From: Platerodrilus igneus
Lineage: Eukaryota > Arthropoda > Insecta > Coleoptera > Lycidae
Reading direction: 5' to 3'
DNA: 64,000 bases
NCBI GenBank assembly: GCA_036346225.1
Contig: JARFIW010001491.1
Location: 744,001 to 808,000 of the forward strand
Shown: positions 1-9,734 of the stretch, one piece after another
Layout of the letters: every line of letters begins with the position of its first letter
How positions within the stretch are numbered: the stretch's first letter is position 1
The notes under the pieces: model-generated
The model's input: the letters and a program-made list of their open reading frames with translations, nothing else
Database searches by the model: none
What the model was told of the DNA's origin: nothing
Program-made: the position numbers and the translations under genes

Positions 1-1
1 A

Positions 2-2740
2 TTGTTTAAGAGCAAGGTTACGTATTTAGGATTTGAAATCAGTGAACATGGTATGAAAATTTGTAATCAAAGGTTGGACGAGTTGAAAAATATTGCTCAA
101 CCAAAGAATGTAAGAGGATTGCGAGGATTTTTAGGGGTGTTAAATTATTATAAACGGTTTATACCGAGATATTCTGAGTTGTGTGTGCCGTTGGTGAGTT
201 TGTTAAAGAAAAACGAAAGATGGAAATGGACTGCTGAACGGGAGAAGGCGTTTCAAAATTTAAAACATGCATTTTATGAAGAGTTGTCGTTAAAATATCC
301 AAATTTCAAGGACGAATTTATTTTGAGGACGGATGCTTCGAAATATGCGATCGGGGCTGAGTTGGTGCAGATCCAGGACGGAGCTGAGGTACCAATTGTT
401 TTTATTTCTAGAGTGTTGAAAGACTGCGAAACCAGATATGCGACGGCAGAGAAGGAGATGTTGGCGATAGTATATGCAGTGAAAAAGCTACGTTTTTATC
501 TGCTAGGTAAGAAATTTTTGATAGAATCCGACAACACGGTGGTAACATTTATGAAGAAAAAGGAGTTTCTAAACAGTAGGTTGTACAGATGGGCACTAGT
601 ATTACAGGAGTACGATTTTGAAATTAAACATAAACCAGGAAAGGAGAATGTGACGGCGGATTTTCTAAGCAGACCGCAAGTAGAGGCGAACAAAGATGAC
701 GTGAAGGATTGTTTAGTTGCTTTGCAGGAGTTCAGGGATGTTGGTCGGTGGACAAACGCCAAGCTTATGGAGACGCAGAGGCACAGTGAGGTGAGCTCGA
801 TACGCGAGAAATTAACAAGGGAAAATGTAGAAGAGTACCGTGGATTTACCATTGTAGGGCAGTTTGTGGTAAAAAGGATAGGTGATGCAGAGCTGTTAGT
901 GTTATCCAGAGACGCTGCTGTGGAAATTATAGACGAAATTCATTTAAAATTACAATATTGTAAAACGGAGGTTAAATATTTAGGTTCAATTTTTAGCAAC
1001 AAAGGCATCCTTTCAGATCCTGAACGATCTAAATGTATTGAGAAGTTAAAACGTCCTGAAAATAAAAAAGACCTGCAGAAATTTCTGGGAATGGTCAATT
1101 TCATAAAAAATTTTTTACCAAACTTAAGCGATGTAACATCACCTTTAAGAGAATTACTTAAAAATAATGTGGAGTGGTTGTGGACGGAGGTCCATGATAA
1201 TTTATTTCAAAAAATTAAAAAAATGGTTGTTAACAGTACTGCTTTAATGCCTTTTGATGTTAATCGACCGATAGAAATTCAATGTGATTCTTCAAAAGAT
1301 GCCTTAGGTGCATGTCTTTTGCAAGAAAATAAACCAGTGGCGTTTATATCAAGGTGTTTAACGCAAACTGAAATTCAATACGCACAAATAGAAAAGGAAT
1401 TATTAGCATGTTCGTGGGCTTTAAACAAGTTCCATTTCTATGTCTATGGACATATGAATGTTGTAGTTTATACTGATCATCAATCGCTAACAGCAATAAT
1501 TAAAAAAGAAATAGCGGATATAAAAAACAATCGCTTGCGGCAATTACGATTGAAATTAATTTCATACAATTTTCAATTAAAGTATTTGCCAGGCAGATTT
1601 ATGTATATAGCAGATTATTTATCTAGAAATTTTTTACAAATCCAAATCAAAGACGATGATACTATGACTGAAAGAATTTATGTGATAACAGAGTATGATA
1701 TTAGCTTCTCAGAAAATAGACTAATAGAATTTAAGAGGGAAACTGCTAAAGATAACGTGTTAGGGCAAATTAAGAATTTTTATAAAGAAGGTTGGCCGAA
1801 AAAATTAAACAATGAAGTGCGAGAGCTGAATCATTTTTATGAACTCAGGAATGAAATAACTGTAGAACATGAATTAGTATTTTATAAACGGAGGTTAATT
1901 ATTCCGAAAACATTGAGAGAATTCATTTTAAGTAAAGCTCATGAATCACATCTGGGAATTAGTAAAATAAAGGATAAAACGTGTAGTTTATTCTATTGGC
2001 CAGGGATTAGAGCTAGTTTAATAAGCTTTGTTCAGAGTTGTAAAATTTGTCAAAAATTTCAAAAGTCAAATATAAAAGACCCCTTGATTAGTCATGAAAT
2101 TCCTGAGCTACCATTTCTAAAAGTAGCGATGGATTTTGCAGAATATAAAAATCAGAATTATTTAGTGATGGTTGATTACTATTCTAGATGGCCAGAGGCC
2201 ATAAAAGTAACAAACAAAGACGCATCCACTGTAATTAAAGTATCCAAGAAAATATTCTCAAGATGGGGTATTCCGCAAACAGTTATTGCTGATAATATGC
2301 CATTTAACTCCTATGAGTTTAGACAGTTTGCAGAACAGTGGAATTTTAGTGTGGTTACAACTAGCCCGCATTATCCTAAAGCTAATGGTCTAGTGGAAAA
2401 ATATGTAGGGATTGTAAAGGACCTCTTAATTAAAAGTGATGAAGCTAAATCTGATTTCAATTTAAGTTTGCTTGAATATAGAAATAGTCCAGTTGCTGGA
2501 TTACCGTGGTCACCGGCACAGCTAATTCAAAGTAGGAATTTGCGAACTAAGTTACCAACTAAATTAGATTCATTAGTACCCGTGGTAATTCAAAATGCCA
2601 TTGATACAATGAAAGACAATCAATTAAAACAGTCTGAGTATTACAATAAAAATGCAAACATTCATGCCGAGTTTCATCCAAATGAGAAGGTTTTAATTAA
2701 AAATGTTAAAACTAAACATTGGGGGAAGGGAAAATTATGA
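2..2740 (+). CDS. Chimeric Gypsy-type pol: two RT-thumb/RNase H modules plus integrase (5' end outside window)
   Basis: This 912-residue open frame enters from the left edge with no real start codon. It would encode reverse transcriptase, RNase H and integrase of an LTR retrotransposon. Residues 1-230 are the end of a Gypsy RT (YLGFEIS, FLGVLNYYKRFIP) and an RNase H ending at ADFLSRP. At about residue 317 (near nt 950) the frame passes without a break into a second, different Gypsy family that again begins in the RT thumb (EVKYLGSIFSNKG) and runs through a second RNase H (ADYLSRN, near residue 540). An integrase follows: H2C2 zinc region near 645-690, then catalytic D711, D764 and E799, a DD34E spacing. 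The usual SDNGPQF block reads ADNMPFNS. The RT palm with YxDD is absent. No env-like frame follows. An in-frame fusion this clean suggests template switching or recombination, although a chance nested junction is possible. Confidence 0.85.
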   Translation: MFKSKVTYLGFEISEHGMKICNQRLDELKNIAQPKNVRGLRGFLGVLNYYKRFIPRYSELCVPLVSLLKKNERWKWTAEREKAFQNLKHAFYEELSLKYPNFKDEFILRTDASKYAIGAELVQIQDGAEVPIVFISRVLKDCETRYATAEKEMLAIVYAVKKLRFYLLGKKFLIESDNTVVTFMKKKEFLNSRLYRWALVLQEYDFEIKHKPGKENVTADFLSRPQVEANKDDVKDCLVALQEFRDVGRWTNAKLMETQRHSEVSSIREKLTRENVEEYRGFTIVGQFVVKRIGDAELLVLSRDAAVEIIDEIHLKLQYCKTEVKYLGSIFSNKGILSDPERSKCIEKLKRPENKKDLQKFLGMVNFIKNFLPNLSDVTSPLRELLKNNVEWLWTEVHDNLFQKIKKMVVNSTALMPFDVNRPIEIQCDSSKDALGACLLQENKPVAFISRCLTQTEIQYAQIEKELLACSWALNKFHFYVYGHMNVVVYTDHQSLTAIIKKEIADIKNNRLRQLRLKLISYNFQLKYLPGRFMYIADYLSRNFLQIQIKDDDTMTERIYVITEYDISFSENRLIEFKRETAKDNVLGQIKNFYKEGWPKKLNNEVRELNHFYELRNEITVEHELVFYKRRLIIPKTLREFILSKAHESHLGISKIKDKTCSLFYWPGIRASLISFVQSCKICQKFQKSNIKDPLISHEIPELPFLKVAMDFAEYKNQNYLVMVDYYSRWPEAIKVTNKDASTVIKVSKKIFSRWGIPQTVIADNMPFNSYEFRQFAEQWNFSVVTTSPHYPKANGLVEKYVGIVKDLLIKSDEAKSDFNLSLLEYRNSPVAGLPWSPAQLIQSRNLRTKLPTKLDSLVPVVIQNAIDTMKDNQLKQSEYYNKNANIHAEFHPNEKVLIKNVKTKHWGKGKL

Positions 2741-2937
2741 AGAAGCTTGACTTTCCACCCAGGAGTTATTGGGTTGAAATAAATGATAGAGTTTTAAGAC
2801 GTAATACATCATTTATTAAGAAATATTATCAGAGGGTTAACGATTTAGATAGTGAGGTAGAACCATTCGTTCCAAAAAGCGGCCCTGTGAATGTCCTACC
2901 AAAGGAAACGAGTAATGATATATGTACAAAAAGTTAA
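2719..2937 (+). pseudogene. Gypsy integrase C-terminal tail, out of frame with upstream pol
   Basis: This frame overlaps the end of the upstream pol and continues it after a frameshift near 2720-2740. It contains the usual last part of a Gypsy integrase: a short segment ending RSYWVEI, followed by a basic stretch with VLRRNTSFIKKYY. The upstream frame stops shortly after KHWGKGKL, so one small insertion or deletion separates integrase core and tail. The element is therefore probably inactive, or the base call is wrong. The frame ends 180-200 bp before the polypurine tract, as expected for the 3' end of pol. Confidence 0.7.
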
Positions 2938-3119
2938 AGAATAATAAAGCCACCCAACCGATTAAATTTATAGTTTATAAGACTAGATACATACAATTTT
3001 GTTATACTTACATTACATTTGAATTGTGTTTAGTTTCAATATATTTTGATGTATAGGTATAAGATTTGTCAACCTGGATTGAAGCAGTTTGATGTATTAA
3101 TTTTCTTGAATTGTTTTGT

Positions 3120-3347
3120 AAAAAAAAAGGGCATGTTTGTGAGTTATAATAAAAGTGACATTGAAGTGCTACGATAGACACGGCAATAAACAGTGCGACC
3201 AGAATGACAAGGAAAAGTCACCAATGCTCGTTTTCCGGCAGCATTATTCTTAAAGCTATGTAACTGTACACGCTGTAAAGTTATCCTTATTAATAAAGTA
3301 TTGTTTGTTGCCATCATTACTTAGTATTAAAATCCCAGTAATAAACA
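3120..3347 (+). mobile_element. Probable polypurine tract and 3' LTR of the Gypsy element
   Basis: A run of A residues ending in GGGC (3120-3132) directly precedes TGTTTGTGAG at 3134. The following 214 bp end in AATAAACA near 3347, giving TGTT...AACA termini, and contain an AATAAA signal near 3293. Position after pol, purine tract and termini all fit a short 3' LTR. The 5' LTR lies outside the window, so neither the LTR ends nor a target duplication can be confirmed. Confidence 0.45.
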
Positions 3348-3467
3348 GCAGCTTAACATAATTTATTTTACTCAATATTCGTTTATCAATAAATTGTGTG
3401 TCAACCATAGATAAATATTATGTAGTAGGTATGTTCTGTGTTGTGTCAACCAAAAATGTTTCAAAAT

Positions 3468-3600
3468 AGTATATTGTACAACGAGCATGGAATGATGCCC
3501 ATTTCTCACGAGTATGATAAATTGCAGCACGAGCTGAAAGCGAGTGCTGCAAATCATACGAGTGAGAAATGGGCATTCCATGCGTGTTGTACACTATACT
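3468..3600. repeat. 133-bp near-perfect hairpin (MITE-like)
   Basis: The left arm (3468-3533) and right arm (3536-3600) are reverse complements with a few mismatches and only a 2-4 base turn. Outer ends read AGTATATTGTACA and its complement; the arms share ATGCCCATTTCTCAC. Frames on both strands arise from the palindrome and are not genes. It lies about 270 bp beyond the 3' end of the Crypton coding remnant, and may be its terminus or an independent fold-back insertion. Confidence 0.8.
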
Positions 3601-3870
3601 TTTTCTACGACTGTAGTACGTACTTTTTAAATGTGATACCTTTTTTGTTAATATTATAAAATACATGGTAAGTATAGGAGTATACATTTTATTAATATTA
3701 TAAGTTTATTATCGTTTGCGAATATACATAAATTCAAAGAAAAGTACAAATTTATCATAATAAAAGTAAATAAATTGATTTAAGTTTAGTTTTTAGATTC
3801 ATTATTATTAACAATATTAAAGGTTACATTGCAATATTAAACGTCATTGTAGAAGGTGTTTTCCCAAAAA

Positions 3871-4903
3871 CTAAATTTTCTTGACGTTGAAATTCTTGTC
3901 TTTGGACGTTGATGGAACATTTGATGTGCTATCAATTGAATTTTGTATTATGTTGCCTACATTCAACTTATTTGTTAAAGAATCGGCTATATAGTTTTCG
4001 GCGACTGATGTTGATTTCCAGCCACCGTGCCTTTTTAAAGATGTTATATCTTCTCCAGCATCTACAAGAATAGTGGCGGAAGATCTCCGGAAGCAATGAC
4101 CAGTATATAATTCCGGATTGGGTAGTTTTAAATACGTAGCAATTTGCTTTCCCATAGCACCAAATTTATTGATACCCACTTTCTGTGTGGTGCATTTTCC
4201 TTTCTGATAATTTAAGAAAAAACTAGGATGGACGTAGATTCCAGTTTTTTTTTGTGATTTCATAAAAATTACTTGTTATCGTAAAGCTGCGTATAATTTT
4301 TGTTTTCGTGTCGGGAACTGTAACTAATATCGCAGAACCCAATTTCGTGAAATGAGTAATCTTCATCTGATGTAATTCCTGTCTGCGGCAAGCACCCATA
4401 ATTCCCATAATTCATGCAGTCTGTAACAATATAAAAATAGCTATAAACACGCATTATTCTCCTAAGTTAATATTACATACTTTTGTCAGAAGAAACTGTT
4501 GATCCGGAGCCTTAGTAATAAATTTATTTATTTCCTCTGTTGTAAAAATTTTTGATTTTTTCGATTTATAACCGCTTGACTTCCGTTTGAGAAACGCTCT
4601 TAATTTTCCATACTTTGATATATCTACATTATGATGGGTGGTGAGACTTGTTCTCAACATAGAATAATGCGTCATCAATGTCGGAGATTTATACTTATTA
4701 GATAATTCATTAAAGTACGCAATTAAAACATTTTCAGAATAAGATATTGTCTTTTAATCTCTTCGCCAATCCATAAACGATGTATAAGCAGTCTCATATT
4801 TTTTTTTGGAAATTTCCGGTAATAAATTTAATGTAGTTGCAGTTGCAGCTTCCACAATATTTGGAGGCGTCGGTTCTAGTTCGCTTTCACTATCACTAGC
4901 CAT
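3871..4903 (-). pseudogene. Crypton-type tyrosine recombinase remnant
   Basis: Reading down the minus strand from ATG at 4903, an acidic N-terminus (MASDSESELEPTPP) leads into a core-binding domain with KAFLKR-like and GYKSKKSK segments. The catalytic domain follows: the first Arg box GACRRQELHQM (about 4370), then GHCFRRSSATILVDAGED (H-x-x-R), LKRHGGW and the tyrosine in AENYI. These are the R...HxxR...H/W...Y elements of tyrosine recombinases as found in insect Cryptons. Breaks: an in-frame TAA after DWRRD (near 4757), a TGA just before the Arg box, and a frameshift in an A-run near 4255. A GTATGT donor near 4480 and a TTACAG acceptor near 4422 suggest a short intron between the core-binding and catalytic domains. 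The element looks dead. Cryptons have been domesticated in animals, but the stops argue against that here. Confidence 0.8.
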
Positions 4904-5096
4904 TTTTTAAAGACTTTGCAAATACTTTAAGATTTTAAACGCTTTCACAGTATGAAATTATTTATTTGACATTTGTTGGTTTATTATTTGTTTCATAGCC
5001 CACCTTTGAAAACTCGGCCGTCATTGGAAATAAGATGCAAGTGCAGGGCTACTTGATTAATAGAAATATAAGCGCAACCGTGCAAATTGAACATTC

Positions 5097-5137
5097 CCGC
5101 ACTGGTTGCTTAGCAACTTGCCTAGCAACGAGTGCGG
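5097..5137. promoter_or_regulatory. Palindrome containing two overlapping X-box-like (RFX) motifs
   Basis: GTTGCTTAGCAAC (5105-5117) is a perfect 6-1-6 X-box palindrome. CTTGCCTAGCAAC (5117-5129) is a second near-match sharing one base with it. Both sit inside a 14-bp imperfect inverted repeat (CCGCACTGGTTGCT at 5097-5110 versus its complement at 5124-5137). X-boxes of this form bind RFX factors in ciliary gene promoters of animals. The site is about 400 bp upstream of the SERHL-like 1 ATG and 190 bp upstream of the Crypton ATG on the other strand. Function is inferred only. Confidence 0.4.
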
Positions 5138-5516
5138 AAATAAAAACCTGCATAGAATGTAGTAAATTTCTCTATCAAAAACACACCTAAAATAGACTCG
5201 TTCCAAAACAGTCATAGAAAAAATAATAATTTGCAATTAAACGCTGTTCATCTTATAAATGCAATTTAGTCTAGTTCAGGATCTAATTCACTTATAACTA
5301 ACTACCTTTTTACATAAATACGTTTTCTTGTACACAATAGAAATATGTTAAACTGTAATACCATATGTATCTATCTTTAAAAAAACTAAATACGCCGCTA
5401 ATGTTACATATACCACTGTAAAATGTTTTAACCTTACATTTTAGGCAATTGTAAATATTTTTGAACAAGCTGCACTTTGAGCTCGATTTAGTATATGCAG
5501 TTTGTATAATTAGAAG

Positions 5517-6565
5517 ATGTTAAAATATTTACTAGACAGTGGTCGATATATAATTTCGTCAAGACTTTATTCAACTGCATGGACAGAGGTTAGAATTCCC
5601 GTTCCCTGGGGTTATGTGGCTGGGAAATGGTGGGGCCCTCAAGATCAGCGACCAGTTTTAGCAACTCACGGTTGGCTAGTAATTTCTTTTATAGATGAAG
5701 TATAGATAACCATAATTCTAATTTTTTAGGATAATAGTGGAACTTTTGATACTCTGATACCGCTACTACCCAGGACAACCAGCTTTTTAGCAATTGATTT
5801 CCCGGGGTGTGGATATTCGTCAAAATTGCCTTCGGGTTTATTTTATCACCACATAGATACCATTGTTTTAATTAGACGTATTATTAAATATTTTAATTGG
5901 CAAAAAGTAGCATTGCTAGGACATTCCATGGGTGCTATGATGAATTATCTGTACACTATGTTCTATCCAGAAGAAGTTGAATTTTTAATATGTTTGGATG
6001 CATTTCCCCATTTACTCACGGTAACGGAATTGAGTGAACACATTCAAGAAGATATAACTAGATTTTTAAAATATGATTCTATTAATAGTATAAAAGAAGA
6101 GCCCCCTAGTTATTTTAATGAAGAAATAGTGCAAAACTACATGGAGGTTTTCAATATGTTGCACTAGATAAATCTGATATTATTTTAAAACGTAACACAC
6201 AATCTTCTAGTAGTAATCCAAATAAAGTATATTTTACAATGGATCCTCGCTTAAAAACAGTCGGTTTATTACGGTGGTCAGAGGATAACATAATTGCAAA
6301 TGCTCATAGATTTACATGTCCAATTCTTGTAACCAAAACGGATGAAGGCCCACTTTTTCAAATAAACGGGTATGCTGATAAAGTGATAGATATTGTTAAG
6401 AAAAACAATACAAATTTTGAATTCCATAGTTTTAAAGGTGCACATCATCTACATCTTAATAGTCCGGAAGGAATTGCGAATGTGATTAACAAGTTTCTTA
6501 AGAAATTTTATATTGGAGATAAATCTCAAAACAACCTTAAAGAAGAAAATTTGGTTGTTTTATAA
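5517..6565 (+). pseudogene. SERHL/kraken-like alpha/beta hydrolase 1, two exons, one frameshift
   Basis: Exon 1 is 5517-5678, a 51-bp GT-AG intron is 5679-5729, and exon 2 starts at 5730. The product would be a serine hydrolase of the SERHL/kraken family with unknown substrate. The N-terminus (MLKYLLDSGRYIISSRLYST) is basic and hydroxylated, like a mitochondrial or peroxisomal leader. The motif RIPVPWG and the oxyanion region THGW, then D-N-S-G-T, are followed by the AIDFPGCG strand, the nucleophile elbow LLGHSMG and, near the end, GAHHLHLNSPE with the catalytic His. The frame is broken near 6157: after EVFN one base appears missing, and the family sequence (ALDKSDIILKRN) resumes in another frame to 6565. 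Exon 2 would be exactly 279 codons if one base were present. Both paralogues are intact here. AATAAA is at 6633-6638. It is a recent pseudogene, a null allele or an assembly error. Confidence 0.85.
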
Positions 6566-6639
6566 AACCTGCATTATTTAAAATTTAATGCAGTTAATTT
6601 GAATTGAAATGGCTGCTTTTTGTGAATTCTCAAATAAAA

Positions 6640-7503
6640 GGTCTGTGTAAAGCTGCTAGCTTGTTTGTTATATGTCATTCAATCCACCAATTAAACAGTT
6701 ATAGTCTTTCTAAGAATATTGAATTGCTAAACATTCAACTAAATGGTTTATTAATACAAGCATTTTAAAACGAATATCATTACAGTCATGTTCTTACGTA
6801 GACTAGTTTATTTATTTGGTTAATTAAATAATTAAAGTAATCCCTGGGTTCTTTAATATTGTTTGATGAAACTAGTGAACTTTAAGAAAGGATTTCCTTA
6901 AAATGATGGAACTCAACTATCTTCCGACTATGCTAGGGGGTCTATTCCTCGGGTAGAGCTTACGAGGATTGGTTGTGGTTCTTTTTACAAAACATTATTT
7001 ACTTACTGACTCAATTTATACCAAAATAGGAGTATGGGGAGGGCGCCACCAAGTCATTAAGTTTTAAACACAGAGTTTCCCTAAGGGGGACTTGGGAGTC
7101 CTTAGAGAGGAATATTGTATTTACTGCTTAAGCAGGAGCTGTAAAGAAAATTGGATAAAATTATCAAAGGAGGACACAAGAGTAGTACTCTTGCTACCTC
7201 ATAAAAAGAAAAGCTATAAATATCAATTATGCACACACTTATAGACACAAATATTAGTCATGAAATTTTGAAAGTGCTATCAGTGCTTCTTCGTCAAATG
7301 GGAGCTACAAATATCATTATATCGAAGGTATTTATGCCTTTTACTCCTTGATTCAATTACCCTATTTTTGAACTCACTTGTTCAAAATAAAACAATTAAA
7401 CGAATTAAATGATGATTCTTTAATCAAATGTTGCTATATGATAAAAGGTTGTATGTACAAAATATACACATCAAAATTGTACTTCAATTTCTTCTACGCA
7501 GTT
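6640..7503. other. Intergenic, no recognisable feature
   Basis: AT-rich sequence between the SERHL-like 1 poly(A) signal and the first 1.6-kb LTR. Only short chance frames are present. I recognise no repeat or RNA gene. Confidence 0.6.
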
Positions 7504-9142
7504 TGTAACGGGCATTTTTATAGTTTAACATTTTTTGCTTCCTTTCTGTTAACGTACTTAAAAATACATCGTTTCTGTGTGGATCGCTGTTTGTATAAAG
7601 GAAATACTTCAGAATAATTCAGATTTGTATGCAATTTAACTCGTGGGTATTACTTTAAAAGTAGATAATTTGAAGATGGATTTTCATTAATAAATAAATT
7701 GCGAGGAACAAATGTTAAATGGATTATTCGTGAATTACTTTCCAGCTTGTCGAAAGTGATAAGCGGCTCGTGATTAATTAGTAGATATGATGGCTGCATT
7801 CATATAAAATTAGTTCCTTATGTTATTATCGAACTGGAGATAAGAGTCGACAAGAGTTTATGGTAACAACGAGTTTATATAAACAGATTGGTAGTTGTTG
7901 TAGTTTGTTCTTCGTTCCTATTAATTACGTGAAAAAGACTGTTTTTCCTTGTTGCTGTACTAATTGTGTGTGTTTTATCCTTCGTTCCTATATAGTAATG
8001 ACGCTAAAAATCCTGTGTCCTGTTTGCTTTGAAAATAGTGAGAATTAATACGATTTTAGTGATACGCGTTGCTTTACTAATTGTGTTTTTGTGGCGTTGT
8101 CCTATTCTTATTTGAGTAGTTCATACTTTGGATTATCCAAATACTGTGGATACTGTAGTTTCTGAATGTTCTAACCCCAAAGAATCTACAACAGATCTTT
8201 GCTTGTGCAAGTTTCGTGTTTGAAATATAACAGATTACCGCTTACAAAGGTATCGGTTGAAGTTTCTCACTGCTTGTTGGGATGTTTATGAAGATAATAA
8301 ACATTTGGTCCCAGTTGAAATTAAACTAGTGCTACAACATATTTCGAAATTATTGCCTCAGGAAATAGAAGTAACAAGAAATTTATCAATGCTACATAGT
8401 TCCGACGCGTGATATTGTCTGCTGCTAACACCAGTGAAATACGTAGGTGTGATTAGGGTAACGTGTGATAAGTTCCATCAACACCCTCCCAGTAAAGGGT
8501 GAAGTGCTTCGTTAGTGCAGGACATCGTGAATCCCACACTTCAATTGTAAGGAAGCGTTACTGAAGGACCTTTTGTAAGTTGAACTATTAATTACTTGTT
8601 ATTACTTTAAATATCTATCCGTTGCTTTACCATATCTTTGTCGTTCTGATACCTTTTACAATAGACTTGCATGCTATTTTAAAACATAGAAAGAAAAAAA
8701 AGAAAGAAAGAAAAATCAATACTACTAAATTACTCATACCAATTGTGTCTTATCTATTTATCTTTTGTCAACATTTTATCTGATTTATGTTTAATTGGTG
8801 TGTGAAGAAACGTTTCTGCTACTCCCCAATATTACCTCACTTTGTACTAAACATTTTTCTGTATTGCTTTTACCGTTGTTATATTATATAGTTTATCTAA
8901 ACAGTTTCTTTTATTTACATTCTACAAAGTACTGAATAACTTAGACGTTTCATTGCTGCTATGCTTATTCTTTTTTTTTCAGGTTTGCTTAACTATTTTT
9001 CTTGCAGGTATTATCACTAACTCCTTACAGCCGCGTACATGATATGTTGGTCTGCTTTCACGACCCCCTACTCAACGATTGAGCCCGGTCATTTCTTCTT
9101 TGATTTTCTTTTTGTTACGCACGGCTACGAGCCAACGTAACA
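7504..9142 (+). mobile_element. LTR of a tRNA-Lys-primed retrotransposon, copy 1 (about 1.64 kb)
   Basis: The repeat begins TGTAACGGGC and ends CGTAACA, six bases before a primer binding site, as 5' LTRs do. Its last 930 bp are nearly identical to 10430-11375, including a block around CCGACGCGTGATA, a pyrimidine tract followed by CAGG, and ACAGCCGCGTACAT. The first 700 bp are much more diverged between the two copies, although total lengths are within 2 bp. No coding frame is present. Confidence 0.65.
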
Positions 9143-9148
9143 TAACTT

Positions 9149-9166
9149 TGGCGCCCAACGTGGCTG
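9149..9166 (+). other. Primer binding site, tRNA-Lys type
   Basis: TGGCGCCCAACGTGGC matches the complement of the 3' end of insect tRNA-Lys (which ends CCACGTTGGGCG plus CCA) for its first 15 bases. It follows LTR copy 1 by six bases. It marks the start of the internal region and gives the element a + orientation. Confidence 0.7.
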
Positions 9167-9734
9167 ACACGACGAAAAAAAAACGTAACAAGTTGTAGAA
9201 TAATAAAATCAAATAAAATATAAAACATGTTAAACATTTCTTTTTTGTTACTAAGCTATCTCAAATCAATACCCAAAATATCAGATCTGTTATTAGGTTT
9301 ACAGGTGTATACGGAATTTCAAGAATCTAATAATTTGATTTTCATATTTTCTTTAAGTGTAATTACACATAGATGAAAACTTTAATCAGATCTCAATTAA
9401 GGTGTTTAAGTTCGTTTGTAATAATAACAGGTACAACCCTGGATTTAAATGTTGATAAATACAAAACATCAAAAGTCCTTGTTAATACAACCGCGATATC
9501 GGACGAAATGTAATTAATTTTCCTTCGATAATAAGCGGACCATCAATAACAGAGTTGTATTAATGTATGTAAACTTAACTAATCACAGGTAAAATAAGGC
9601 GTCACCAAGTGAAGCGGCACAGGTGTAGTAATTGTTTCGGTCTTCTGAATGTAGAAAATTGGAAAGAAGGACATGGATTATTTACACTAACACATAATTT
9701 TACACCGAACGCAAACATAGATTTTTGAAAGGTA
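9167..9734 (+). mobile_element. Short internal segment between the two LTRs
   Basis: About 570 bp separate the first primer site from LTR copy 2. No gag or pol similarity can be read in any frame, and no clear polypurine tract precedes the second LTR. This is a deletion derivative or a non-autonomous (LARD-like) internal region. Confidence 0.45.

Noticed and set aside
496..852. 118-codon minus-strand frame
   Set aside because: It is the shadow of the Gypsy RNase H frame.
2..3347. Envelope gene that would make the Gypsy element an errantivirus-like unit
   Set aside because: Only about 180 bp separate the pol tail from the polypurine tract, with no room for env.
3372..3687. Three overlapping small frames on both strands
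   Set aside because: They arise from the 133-bp hairpin, which reads open in both directions.
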